Assembly: GCA_934555825.1 (NCBI GenBank) | Contig: CAKTFJ010000003.1 | Location: 232,968 to 296,967, forward strand | DNA length: 64,000 nucleotides | Direction: 5' to 3' | From: an uncultured Hyphomicrobium sp. | GTDB taxonomy: Bacteria > Pseudomonadota > Alphaproteobacteria > Rhizobiales > Hyphomicrobiaceae | Shown: positions 47,598 through 57,008 of the stretch, piece by piece | How positions within the stretch are numbered: position 1 is the stretch's first letter | Layout: the number at the start of each line of letters is the position of its first letter | Translations under genes and position numbers: made by a program | Notes under the pieces: model-generated | Told to the model about the DNA's origin: nothing | What the model saw: the letters and a program-made list of their open reading frames with translations, nothing else | The model's database searches: none

Positions 47598-48524
47598 TCA
47601 CGCCTGGATGGCGGTGGCAGGGAAGCCCTGGAGATAAAGCAGCGCGGTGAGGTCGGCGTGCGCAATGACGGCGCCGGACGCATATGAGCGGGCCGCGGCA
47701 GCCAGGATCGGCTTGGCGCGGAATGCGACGCCAAGCCCCGCAGTACGCAACATGACGAGGTCGTTGGCGCCGTCTCCCACAGCCAACGTTTCGGAAAGAT
47801 CGAGCCCGTGTTCCGCCGCGAGGTGGGCGAGCGCATCCGCCTTGCCCTGAGGCCCGACGATGGGCTGCCTGACATCGCCCGTGAGCTTGCCGTTCTCGAT
47901 CACGAGTTCGTTCGCGACGACCGTATCGAAGCCCAGGCGGCGCGCGATGGGCTCGGCGAAGTGTGTGAAGCCGCCTGAGACGAGCGCACATTTTGCTCCG
48001 CTTGCTCGCATCGTCCGGAGCAGCGTGGTCGCGCCGGGCATGAGAGTTGCGCGGCTGAGAATGTCGTCGAGCTTGTTGGCCGCGAACCCTTTGAACAAGG
48101 CCACGCGCTGGACGAGAGCGCCCTCGAAGTCGATCTCGCCGCGCATCGCGGCCCCCGTAATGGCGGCGATCTCGGCGCGGCACCCGACCATCTCGGCCAT
48201 CTCGTCGATAAGCTCTTCACGGATAATCGTGCTTTCCATGTCTGCGCAAAGCAAACGCTTACGGCGCGAAGTCTTCGGCGCGGACACGATATTGACGTCG
48301 ACCGCAGCGGTGCCGGCTGCTGTCTCCGCAAGGCGTTGCGCGTCGGTGGCTTCGCTACGATCGAGGTTGACGTCGATCTCCCAAGCCGCGCCCGGTGCAA
48401 GCCAGACGCCCTCCGCACCGGCACCCGAAAGCGCGGCGCAGACGTTGTCGACGATGCCTTGGGTCAGATCGCCGGAAGAGGGCGCGGCCGTCAGAACGAG
48501 AGTGTCGATGAGACGCGAGGACAT
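47598..48524 (-). CDS. serB: Phosphoserine phosphatase
   Basis: SerB removes phosphate from phosphoserine, the last step of serine synthesis. The 308-residue product has an N-terminal regulatory-like part (to about 85) and the HAD phosphatase core. Motif I reads ADMESTIIREELIDEMAE, so the second acidic residue is Glu instead of the usual Asp; LVSGGFTHFAEPIARRLG contains motif II, and VGDGANDLVMLRTAGLGVAF motif IV. Serine made here also feeds the cysteine island at 25-31 kb. Confidence 0.92.
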   Translation of the reverse strand: MSSRLIDTLVLTAAPSSGDLTQGIVDNVCAALSGAGAEGVWLAPGAAWEIDVNLDRSEATDAQRLAETAAGTAAVDVNIVSAPKTSRRKRLLCADMESTIIREELIDEMAEMVGCRAEIAAITGAAMRGEIDFEGALVQRVALFKGFAANKLDDILSRATLMPGATTLLRTMRASGAKCALVSGGFTHFAEPIARRLGFDTVVANELVIENGKLTGDVRQPIVGPQGKADALAHLAAEHGLDLSETLAVGDGANDLVMLRTAGLGVAFRAKPILAAAARSYASGAVIAHADLTALLYLQGFPATAIQA

Positions 48525-48571
48525 GTGCGTTGAGTCCGGGTCCGTCTGCGGTTCACGATGAAGGGGGGAGG

Positions 48572-50119
48572 CTATGTGTCGATCCGCTTAAGATCCATCT
48601 CTCTCAATCGGGCGTCCTGTTCCACCGTATAGACGATGCCAGCATTGCGATACGCGCTCTCGACAGATTGCTTGTAAGCCGAGTCGATGACAACGGATCG
48701 CTCCATCAACCCGACGCGATAGCGCTCCTCCGCGTCGGGACTGCCAAGGTAGACCCACACGCGTCCATCGATGCCGGGGAACTGGTCGGTGATGTCGCAA
48801 CGACAATAATTTCTCTCGCGCTTGTCGAGGACGGCGAGCACGGATTCGTCAATGTCGAACAGCACTCCGGCCACTTCCGGCGGAGGCGCACCTGCCGGCA
48901 CATCCGTCTTTCGCACCCGTTCGATGTTGAGAAAGGCGACGTAGACATCCGGATTCGTGCCGCTCGAGCGGTCGATGTAGTATTTGTACTCCGGCACGAT
49001 GTCCCGGTTGTCCATGGCCACGCTCCACGAGCGCCGCCATCCGGTAATCGTCACATAGCGATAGTCGCCGAGGGCGAGCCCGTGCTCGTTGAGGAACTCG
49101 CTGAGCCGCCCCACGTCGACGAGCGATCCGTAGCCGAAGATCATTTGGCGCGTGGATTTCGGCGTGTTCACGGGGCGAGCCTCGTCGAACTCTTTCCAGC
49201 CCTCCCAATCTTCCGAGCGCCCGCCGGCCTGTCTCGGCTTCGAGCCGGGCTGCACCATGATGTCATGGAAGTCGCCGAATTCGTACTCACGCGCGGGCTC
49301 CTCTCCGCTGAGCTGAAACCAATGGGTATCAACGAACTCGCTGCCGAGGCTCGGAACGCGTCCACGTGCGATGACCACCAGAAACGCTTCTCCCTTGTCG
49401 GCGTTCATTCCCATGGGGGTAATCGAATGTCCCTGGATGCGCCGAAGAAACACGTTCGTCCCGCTCCCGCAGACGTCGCCGGGCTCAAGCGCGATCGGCA
49501 GGCTATAGGGTACGTGTTTGATTGAAATCGGCCAGTCCTTCTTTGCGTCGAGCGCGATGCGGGCATTGCTCACGAACGGGACGACCTTGAGGGTCTGCTG
49601 CACCGCAGGCATGCTTGGATCTGCCGGGCGGGCATCGGCGAGCGTGGGAGTCCGCACGAAAGCTTCGAAGGTGAGGTCGACGAGTTCGGCAGCAGTGGCA
49701 TTGTAAAGCCGGATCAATAGCTCCCAGTCGCCTTTTGCGTTGCGCCGGACGAATAAGCGCTTTCGGAAAACGAACAGCTTCTGGGGCACGAGCAGCTTGA
49801 ACACGACGACGCCGAGCAGCACGGCGTGCAAAAGCATTCTGATGACGCCGGCGAGGATCGGAACCCACCAGATGCCGAGCGGTTCCTCCCGGTCGAAGAG
49901 TTCCTCCGCACCGACGAAGAAGCCGCCGAAATAAACCCAATCGCGAAGAAATGCGTCGAGTGTGGACGGCCGCTCCAGCGCGGCGAGCATCGCAGCCGAC
50001 ACGACGATGAGCCCCACAAAGGCGAGCAGCAGCACCCACACCGGCGTTCGAGCCGCAAGCGCCGTGATGCGCTTCCTTTTGAAGGGATGCAGGCGTGAGA
50101 ATACGTGTAAGAGTGCCAC
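48572..50119 (-). CDS. Two-helix channel-like membrane protein fused to a GGCT/AIG2-like domain
   Basis: The 515-residue protein starts with a GTG at 50119 (GGAG at 6 bases). Residues about 15-125 hold two membrane helices (PVWVLLLAFVGLIVVSAAML and VIRMLLHAVLLGVVVFKLLV). The short re-entrant-like loop between them lacks the TxGYG potassium filter. A beta-sandwich-like region follows, with WELLIRLYNATAAELVDLTF, reminiscent of the cytoplasmic domain of inward-rectifier channels. The C-terminal 190 residues are a gamma-glutamylcyclotransferase/AIG2-like domain (MIFGYGSLVD, then GWRRSWSV). I know of no characterised protein with this order. Function is not assigned. Confidence 0.7.
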   Translation of the reverse strand: MALLHVFSRLHPFKRKRITALAARTPVWVLLLAFVGLIVVSAAMLAALERPSTLDAFLRDWVYFGGFFVGAEELFDREEPLGIWWVPILAGVIRMLLHAVLLGVVVFKLLVPQKLFVFRKRLFVRRNAKGDWELLIRLYNATAAELVDLTFEAFVRTPTLADARPADPSMPAVQQTLKVVPFVSNARIALDAKKDWPISIKHVPYSLPIALEPGDVCGSGTNVFLRRIQGHSITPMGMNADKGEAFLVVIARGRVPSLGSEFVDTHWFQLSGEEPAREYEFGDFHDIMVQPGSKPRQAGGRSEDWEGWKEFDEARPVNTPKSTRQMIFGYGSLVDVGRLSEFLNEHGLALGDYRYVTITGWRRSWSVAMDNRDIVPEYKYYIDRSSGTNPDVYVAFLNIERVRKTDVPAGAPPPEVAGVLFDIDESVLAVLDKRERNYCRCDITDQFPGIDGRVWVYLGSPDAEERYRVGLMERSVVIDSAYKQSVESAYRNAGIVYTVEQDARLREMDLKRIDT

Positions 50120-50181
50120 CGAGTGCTCCAGTCGGCGAAGGGAGGGATGCTGACGCGACGCCCCGCTGTGAAGAAGAAGCC

Positions 50182-51108
50182 ATGAACAAAACCGTCGCCA
50201 TACTGATTGCAGGGCCGACCGCCTCCGGCAAGTCCGCGCTTGCCCATGCGCTGGCCGAGCGCCTGTCGGGCACCGTGATCAATGCGGATTCGATGCAGGT
50301 CTACCGTGAGCTGCGCATCCTGACGGCGCGGCCGTCGGAGGCAGAGACGGCTGCTGTGCCCTATCGCCTTTATGGGCATGTGCCGGGGCACGAAGCCTAT
50401 TCCGCCGCGCGCTATGCGGATGAGGCGCGGAGCGCCATCGCCGAAGCGCAGGCGGCAGGCCGGATTCCTGTCGTGGTCGGCGGGACGGGGCTTTACTTCA
50501 AAGCTTTGCTCGAAGGTCTTTCGCCGATTCCGCCAATCCCGCCGGACATCCGCACGCGCTGGCGCGACGCGGCCGCCGAGCAGGGCGCAGCCGCGCTTCA
50601 TGCTGTCCTGGCCAAGCGGGATCCAGTCATGGCCGCGCGCCTCCGCCCGAGCGACCCGCAGCGTATCGTGCGCGCGCTGGAAGTTTTGGAGGCGACCGGC
50701 ATTTCGCTCGCGACGTGGCAGGAGATGCCCGGCGAGCCTGTCATACAACTCGATGAAGCGCTGCCGCTCGTCGTCTCGCCCCCGCGTGAGGTGCTGCGAC
50801 AACGGATCGACGCGCGCTTCGACGCCATGATCGAAGAGGGTGCGACCGAAGAAGTTCGCGCGCTCGCGCGTCTCGGGCTCGACCCGGATCTGCCGCTCAT
50901 GAGGGCGCTCGGCGTGCGTCCGCTGATGGACATGCTGGCGGGGCGGGTAAGCGCGATAGATGCGGTCGAGGGCGCCAAGGCCGAGACCCGGCAATATGCA
51001 AAACGGCAGGTTACATGGCTCAGAAGTAATATGAGTGCGTGGAAATGGCAAAACACGCAAGATATGGAAAGTTTGTCGCGCCATTTCTGCGATATTATTA
51101 AAGCTTGA
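50182..51108 (+). CDS. miaA: tRNA dimethylallyltransferase
   Basis: MiaA adds a dimethylallyl group to A37 of tRNAs that read UNN codons. The 308-residue product has the P-loop GPTASGKSALAHALAERL, INADSMQVYRELRILTARPS, VVVGGTGLYFKAL and, near the C-terminus, ETRQYAKRQVTWLR. The ATG at 50182 follows AAGAAG. It starts 62 bases from the divergent channel/GGCT gene. Confidence 0.95.
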   Translation: MNKTVAILIAGPTASGKSALAHALAERLSGTVINADSMQVYRELRILTARPSEAETAAVPYRLYGHVPGHEAYSAARYADEARSAIAEAQAAGRIPVVVGGTGLYFKALLEGLSPIPPIPPDIRTRWRDAAAEQGAAALHAVLAKRDPVMAARLRPSDPQRIVRALEVLEATGISLATWQEMPGEPVIQLDEALPLVVSPPREVLRQRIDARFDAMIEEGATEEVRALARLGLDPDLPLMRALGVRPLMDMLAGRVSAIDAVEGAKAETRQYAKRQVTWLRSNMSAWKWQNTQDMESLSRHFCDIIKA

Positions 51109-51187
51109 GCCTTGACCCCATCTCTCCGGGCACTTAGGTTTCGGCCCCATAGCGGGGTTTCCCTTAGAGCATAGGGTGAGAGAGTTC

Positions 51188-52954
51188 ATGGCACGGACGA
51201 TGACGGGCGCCGAAATGGTCATCAAGGCGCTCCAGGATCAGGGCGTCGAGCACATCTTCGGCTATCCCGGCGGCGCAGTGCTGCCGATCTACGACGAGCT
51301 GTTCCAGCAGGATAAGGTGCGCCACATCCTGGTTCGCCAGGAGGGCGGCGCCGTACACGCGGCCGAGGGCTACGCGCGCTCGACGGGCAAGGTCGGCGTG
51401 GTGCTGGTCACCTCCGGCCCTGGCGCGACCAATGCCGTCACCGGCCTTACCGACGCGCTCATGGACTCCATCCCGCTGGTCTGCATCACCGGCCAGGTGC
51501 CGACGCACCTCATCGGCAACGACGCATTCCAGGAGTGCGACACGGTCGGCATCACGCGCCCCTGCACGAAGCACAATTGGCTCGTGAAGAACGTGAACGA
51601 CTTGGCGCGCGTTCTGCACGAAGCGTTCTACATCGCGAAGGCTGGCCGCCCGGGTCCCGTCGTGGTCGACATCCCGAAGGACATCCAGTTCGCAACCGGC
51701 AACTACGTTGGCCCGTCGAACATTGCGCACAAGACCTACAAGCCGCGCGTGAAGCCGGAAGCCGCCCTCGTGCGCGATGCAGTGGATCTTATGGCGTCTG
51801 CCAAGCGCCCCGTGTTCTACACGGGCGGCGGCGTCATCAACGCGGGCCCGAAGGCAAGTCAGCTCCTGCGCGAGTTGGTGCGTCTCACGGGCTATCCGAT
51901 CACGTCCACGCTCATGGGTCTCGGCGCTTATCCCGCGTCCGACAAGCAGTGGCTTGGCATGCTGGGCATGCATGGCACGTACGAGGCCAACCTCGCCATG
52001 CATGACTGCGATGTGATGATCAACATCGGTGCGCGCTTCGACGACCGCATCACAGGCCGCATCGATGCTTTCTCGCCGGGCTCGCGCAAGATTCACGTCG
52101 ATATCGATCCGTCCTCGATCAACAAGAACGTCCGCGTCGATCTCCCGATCATCGGCGACTGCGCCTACGTGCTCGAAGAGATGCTGCGCGTGTGGAAGGC
52201 GAAGGCGCCGCAGATCGACAAGAACGCGCTTAAGTCATGGTGGAAAGAGATCGACGGTTGGCGTGCGAAGAAGTCGCTCAGCTACGCCAACTCCAAGGAC
52301 TACATCATGCCGCAGTACGCCCTTGAGCGTCTGCACGAGCTGACTAAGGACCGCGATGTCTACTTCACGACGGAGGTCGGCCAGCATCAGATGTGGGCCG
52401 CTCAGTTCCTTCACTTCGAGGAGCCGAACCGCTGGATGACATCCGGCGGGCTCGGCACCATGGGCTACGGCCTTCCGGCGGCCATCGGTGCGCAGCTCGC
52501 GCATCCGAAGTCGCTCGTCATCGACGTCGCGGGTGATGCGTCCATCCTGATGAACATCCAGGAATGCTCGACCGCCGTGCAGTATCGCCTGCCGGTCAAG
52601 GTGTTCATCCTCAACAACGAGTACATGGGCATGGTGCGCCAGTGGCAGCAGCTCTTGCACGGCAACCGTTTGTCGGAGAGCTACACCGAGGCGCTGCCCG
52701 ATTTCGTGAAGCTCGCCGAAGCCTACGGTTGGAAGGGAATGCGCTGCGATCATCCCGCGGACCTCGACGATGCGATCCGCGACATGATCAACTGCAAGGA
52801 GCCTGTGATCTTCGATTGCCGCGTCGCCAAGCTCGCGAACTGCTTCCCGATGATCCCATCCGGCAAGGCGCATAACGAGATGCTCCTCGGCGAGAACGTG
52901 TCCGACGAGGAAGTGTCGAAGGCCATCGGCAAGGAAGGCAAGGTGCTGGTGTGA
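51188..52954 (+). CDS. ilvB: Acetolactate synthase large subunit
   Basis: The enzyme condenses pyruvate with pyruvate or 2-oxobutyrate in valine, leucine and isoleucine synthesis, using ThDP, FAD and Mg. The 588-residue product has HIFGYPGGAVLPIYDEL, the catalytic Glu in RQEGGAVHAAEGYA, and the ThDP motif GDASILMNIQECSTAVQYRL with its closing NN. The upstream 79 bases hold a small CCCC/GGGG hairpin (51145-51156) followed by TTT but no leader peptide that I can support. The ATG at 51188 follows GAGAGA; a GTG at 51176 is an alternative. The regulatory subunit gene is two genes downstream. Confidence 0.95.
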   Translation: MARTMTGAEMVIKALQDQGVEHIFGYPGGAVLPIYDELFQQDKVRHILVRQEGGAVHAAEGYARSTGKVGVVLVTSGPGATNAVTGLTDALMDSIPLVCITGQVPTHLIGNDAFQECDTVGITRPCTKHNWLVKNVNDLARVLHEAFYIAKAGRPGPVVVDIPKDIQFATGNYVGPSNIAHKTYKPRVKPEAALVRDAVDLMASAKRPVFYTGGGVINAGPKASQLLRELVRLTGYPITSTLMGLGAYPASDKQWLGMLGMHGTYEANLAMHDCDVMINIGARFDDRITGRIDAFSPGSRKIHVDIDPSSINKNVRVDLPIIGDCAYVLEEMLRVWKAKAPQIDKNALKSWWKEIDGWRAKKSLSYANSKDYIMPQYALERLHELTKDRDVYFTTEVGQHQMWAAQFLHFEEPNRWMTSGGLGTMGYGLPAAIGAQLAHPKSLVIDVAGDASILMNIQECSTAVQYRLPVKVFILNNEYMGMVRQWQQLLHGNRLSESYTEALPDFVKLAEAYGWKGMRCDHPADLDDAIRDMINCKEPVIFDCRVAKLANCFPMIPSGKAHNEMLLGENVSDEEVSKAIGKEGKVLV

Positions 52955-53355
52955 GCCCGTCCTCGCATCCTGCTGAGCCCGGTATCGCGTATGGAGGGCG
53001 GCGCTTTGCGTCGGTCTCCAACGCGCCGGGCGGCGATGTGGGAGCGGAGACGACGTTCGATTATGGCCAGGATGGCGATCTCGTCTGGGCGAGCTACGCG
53101 GGCGGCACCGTACGATACGGAACGTTGATTGCGCGACGTTTGGACGACGGAACGCTGGACGCACGCTATCAGCATCTGACCATAGCCGGCGACCTCAAAA
53201 CCGGCATCTGCCGAACGACGCCCGAGGTTCTGCCCGATGGCCGCCTGCGGCTGCACGAAGCGTGGCAGTGGACGAGCGGGGACGGTGCCCGCGGCAGCTC
53301 CGTCGTCGAGGAGGTGCAAAGCGACCTTGGGGCCGGGCGCAGAGGAGCAGCGTGA
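52951..53355 (+). CDS. Conserved small protein, often labelled N-acetylglutamate synthase
   Basis: The 134-residue product starts with a GTG that overlaps the ilvB stop by 4 bases. It has the pattern FASVSNAPGGDVGAETTFDY, GTVRYGTLIARRLDDGTLDA and PEVLPDGRLRLHEAWQW, seen in a widespread family often labelled N-acetylglutamate synthase. It lacks the GNAT acetyltransferase motifs of ArgA, so that name is probably wrong. A beta-sheet barrel is likely from the alternating pattern. Function unknown. Confidence 0.75.
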   Translation: MSPSSHPAEPGIAYGGRRFASVSNAPGGDVGAETTFDYGQDGDLVWASYAGGTVRYGTLIARRLDDGTLDARYQHLTIAGDLKTGICRTTPEVLPDGRLRLHEAWQWTSGDGARGSSVVEEVQSDLGAGRRGAA

Positions 53356-53909
53356 TGAAGGGACGGCCCGGATCGGCACACCTCTCGGCACGCCTCGTGC
53401 GGTTTGCCTCGTGCGTGCTCGCTGCCACGTTGATGGTCGCGACAGCGCCCGACACGGCGCGCTCGGACGAAACGCCGGCATGGGATCAGGTGGAGACCAT
53501 TCGCGGAGCGGCCGAACGGCTAGGGCGTCTCCATCGCGCCCAGGGCGCCAAGGCGGCATACGACCTGATCGACGCGTGCTACCGCACCCACAGCCTCTCT
53601 TCCACGTATGGCGAGGGGTACGAGATCTGCATCGTCCAGGATTACCTGGAAACGCGCACGCTGATGAAGGTCTACGCGCGCATGCCGCCCGAGATGCTCG
53701 AAAAACTCGGCGTCCCGTCGCCGCAGGATCTGGCGCGCGGCATGACGGAGCGGATTGCGCACGGGTTCGGGCAGTATGGCAAATCCCAGGCCTATGCCGA
53801 TAACCTGAAAAAGCTGGCCGACCAGCACGGAGCCCCGATTTTCCTCGCGCTCGTTTTTCCCGAGTCCGCGGACAGCATGCAAGGACAAGAGAAGAGCAAG
53901 TCCAAATGA
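53355..53909 (+). CDS. Secreted protein of unknown function in the ilvB-ilvH operon
   Basis: The 184-residue product starts in the TGATG overlap with the previous gene. It has a signal peptide (LVRFASCVLAATLMVATAPD) and a mainly helical mature domain with two cysteine-containing segments (IDACYRTHSL and YEICIVQDYLETRTL) that could form a disulfide. I do not recognise the family. Its stop overlaps the ilvH start by 4 bases, so four genes from ilvB to ilvH are probably one operon. Confidence 0.7.
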   Translation: MKGRPGSAHLSARLVRFASCVLAATLMVATAPDTARSDETPAWDQVETIRGAAERLGRLHRAQGAKAAYDLIDACYRTHSLSSTYGEGYEICIVQDYLETRTLMKVYARMPPEMLEKLGVPSPQDLARGMTERIAHGFGQYGKSQAYADNLKKLADQHGAPIFLALVFPESADSMQGQEKSKSK

Positions 53910-54454
53910 TCAATCCCAATCCTCAAACGCATTACGCCGGCCCCGCTCTTCGCCAGGAGGTGGAAACCCGCACGCTGTCCGTGCTCGTCGACAACGAGCC
54001 GGGCGTGCTTGCGCGCGTCATCGGTCTCTTTTCTGGCCGCGGCTACAACATCGACAGCTTGACCGTGACGGAAACCGAGCACGAGAAGCATCTCTCGCGC
54101 ATCACCATCATCACACGCGGCACGCCCGCCGTGATCGAGCAGATCAAGCATCAGCTCGAACGCCTGGTGCCGGTGCATCGCGTGCGCGATCTCACGGCGG
54201 AGGGCGTCTCGCTGGAACGCGAGCTTGCGCTCGTCAAGGTCGTCGGCAAAGGAGAAAAGCGGCTCGAAGCCTTGCGGATGGCGGAGATCTTCCGCGCGCA
54301 GGTCGTCGATACGTCGATCGAGCACTTCGTGTTCGAGGTCACCGGCAAGCCGGGCAAGATCGAGACCTTCATCAACCTGATGACGGAGCTTGGTCTCGTC
54401 GAGGTGTCGCGCACGGGCATCGCAGCCATCGGCCGCGGCGCGGCGGCGATGTGA
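53906..54454 (+). CDS. ilvH: Acetolactate synthase small (regulatory) subunit
   Basis: The 182-residue product has the ACT domain (RTLSVLVDNEPGVLARVIGL, then FSGRGYNIDSLTVTETE) that binds valine for feedback control, followed by the C-terminal domain with LALVKVV and FEVTGKPGKIETFINLM. It activates and regulates the IlvB subunit. The ATG overlaps the preceding stop (ATGA, 53906-53909). Confidence 0.95.
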   Translation: MINPNPQTHYAGPALRQEVETRTLSVLVDNEPGVLARVIGLFSGRGYNIDSLTVTETEHEKHLSRITIITRGTPAVIEQIKHQLERLVPVHRVRDLTAEGVSLERELALVKVVGKGEKRLEALRMAEIFRAQVVDTSIEHFVFEVTGKPGKIETFINLMTELGLVEVSRTGIAAIGRGAAAM

Positions 54455-54471
54455 TGCGATTTACGCGGCGA

Positions 54472-54969
54472 TCAGAACATCGACTTCTTCTTGCCTTTTG
54501 CGCTCGCAGCCTGCGCCTCCGCGACGGAGGTGGCGAGTCGCGAGAACGCGACGCTGTGATCGTTTGCGGCGAAGGTGGTCTTGTTCGCCGTGACGAAGCC
54601 GACCGTACCTGCCGGAGCGGGGTACAGCGGTTCCCCGCGCGGGTTGTCGCTGAGCGTTACGAGAAATGCCGAGAGGCGAACCCGATACCTGCCGGACGCC
54701 GCCCGTTCGCACATGCCGACGCCGACCGCGCTCTCGCAGGTTTCGAGGTTGTTGTGCGCGGCGGTCGTCTCGTGCTGGGCAACAGCACGCTCGATGGCCT
54801 GCGCACACGCGTCCACGGCGCCAGGGCCGAAGGACGCGCAATCGGACGCGCTCGCGATCACGCCGCGCGTGCTGGTGGTTGTCCCGGTCGCCTGTCCGCT
54901 GTCGCCACATCCACCGAGGAGGGCAGCAGCAGCCAGGAGGGATGCATGGGCGACGGACAAGGAGCGCAT
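54472..54969 (-). CDS. DUF1190-type lipoprotein
   Basis: The 165-residue product from the ATG at 54969 has a lipoprotein signal with lipobox LLGGC. The mature part has SASDCASFGP and CESAVGVGMCERAASGRY, then YPAPAGTVGF, matching the DUF1190/YgiB pattern. It should be attached to the inner or outer membrane. Function is unknown. It converges on ilvH with 17 bases between stops. Confidence 0.75.
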   Translation of the reverse strand: MRSLSVAHASLLAAAALLGGCGDSGQATGTTTSTRGVIASASDCASFGPGAVDACAQAIERAVAQHETTAAHNNLETCESAVGVGMCERAASGRYRVRLSAFLVTLSDNPRGEPLYPAPAGTVGFVTANKTTFAANDHSVAFSRLATSVAEAQAASAKGKKKSMF

Positions 54970-55103
54970 GGCAAAACCGATTGCGATGGGTTCGGGAGCC
55001 TCCACCATGCGCCGATACATCCTTCGGATCTGTTAATCACGAAGCGCTGGGATGGCTGTCCCTGCGACCCGTTCGCCTCGGCTCGGGCTGCCTTGGCCGT
55101 TGA

Positions 55104-56243
<1,140 letters not shown>

Positions 56244-56294
56244 ACCGAGTGCGGGCCGCTTAAACGCCCCACGACGGATGAGTGAGACAAGCAG

Positions 56295-56330
56295 GCGGCG
56301 GGGCGAAAGCTCCGCCGCTTCGCGCTTTTT
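56295..56330 (+). terminator. Terminator after ilvC
   Basis: A 10-bp stem with one G-T pair and a GAAA tetraloop (56295-56304 and 56309-56318) lies 52 bases after the stop. A T-run (CTTTTTTG) starts about 6 bases later. Confidence 0.75.
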
Positions 56331-56460
56331 TGAGGTAGAAGTCGCGGCCCGCTGCGCCCTCGCTCGCGGTCTGGACGGCGCATGCGCTGGAAATCGGCAG
56401 CGTGACAGGGCATATCATAAGGATGGAATTGCTCACGCAACCGATCCTGGAGTGCGGAAC

Positions 56461-56754
56461 ATGACACGCGCAATCGTAACACCCGCAAGCGTAACGTTGT
56501 GTTTGGCCGCCGTTCTGAGCATCGCCGGCCCGCTAGGCTTCGATAGCGTCGATGGGGTAACCCGGCCAGCGCTCGCCGATACGAAAGCGAAAACCAAGCC
56601 CAAGACCAGGGCCAAGGCGGGCCAGAGAATCTGTACGGCAAAGACGAATGCCGGTGAGACCAAGACGTGGCAATGCCCAGCAGACCAAGCCTGCTGCATC
56701 AACCGCTTTATGGATCAGTACGTGTGTGGAATTCCGGGACTAGGTTGTATTTAA
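56461..56754 (+). CDS. Small Cys-rich secreted peptide
   Basis: The 97-residue product has a signal peptide (ITPASVTLC-like hydrophobic stretch after MTRAIVTPASVTLCLAA, cut near ALADT). A Lys/Thr-rich linker (TKAKTKPKTRAKAG) follows, and then a 40-residue domain with six cysteines (ICTA, WQCP, ACCIN, YVCG and LGCI), which probably pair. The ATG at 56461 follows GGAG at 8 bases. I do not recognise the family. The layout resembles small toxins, inhibitors or metal-binding peptides, but nothing here decides it. Confidence 0.65.
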   Translation: MTRAIVTPASVTLCLAAVLSIAGPLGFDSVDGVTRPALADTKAKTKPKTRAKAGQRICTAKTNAGETKTWQCPADQACCINRFMDQYVCGIPGLGCI

Positions 56755-57008
56755 AGTCCGCCGATTGCCTCCGGGATGCCGCCGGCTTTCGCGGAGTAAA
56801 AGTTCATTAAAAACGACGTTTAATTGAGGTGATGGCGGATTAAAATTGGAAAAACCCTTTTCTATACGCTGTTTAGTGGCACATATTAAAATTTCAGCAA
56901 CGCCTCCTGTGACATAAAACGACACTCAAGCCGGCCGAAAAGAGCGACAAAACCAAAAAGCTTGGAGGCCCCCCGGATTATCGCGTCGTGACGCGGGAGG
57001 AGGCCGAG

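Noticed and set aside
49714..51225. 503-residue minus-strand frame spanning miaA and the channel/GGCT gene start
   Set aside because: It is antisense to miaA and out of frame with the real gene; shadow only.
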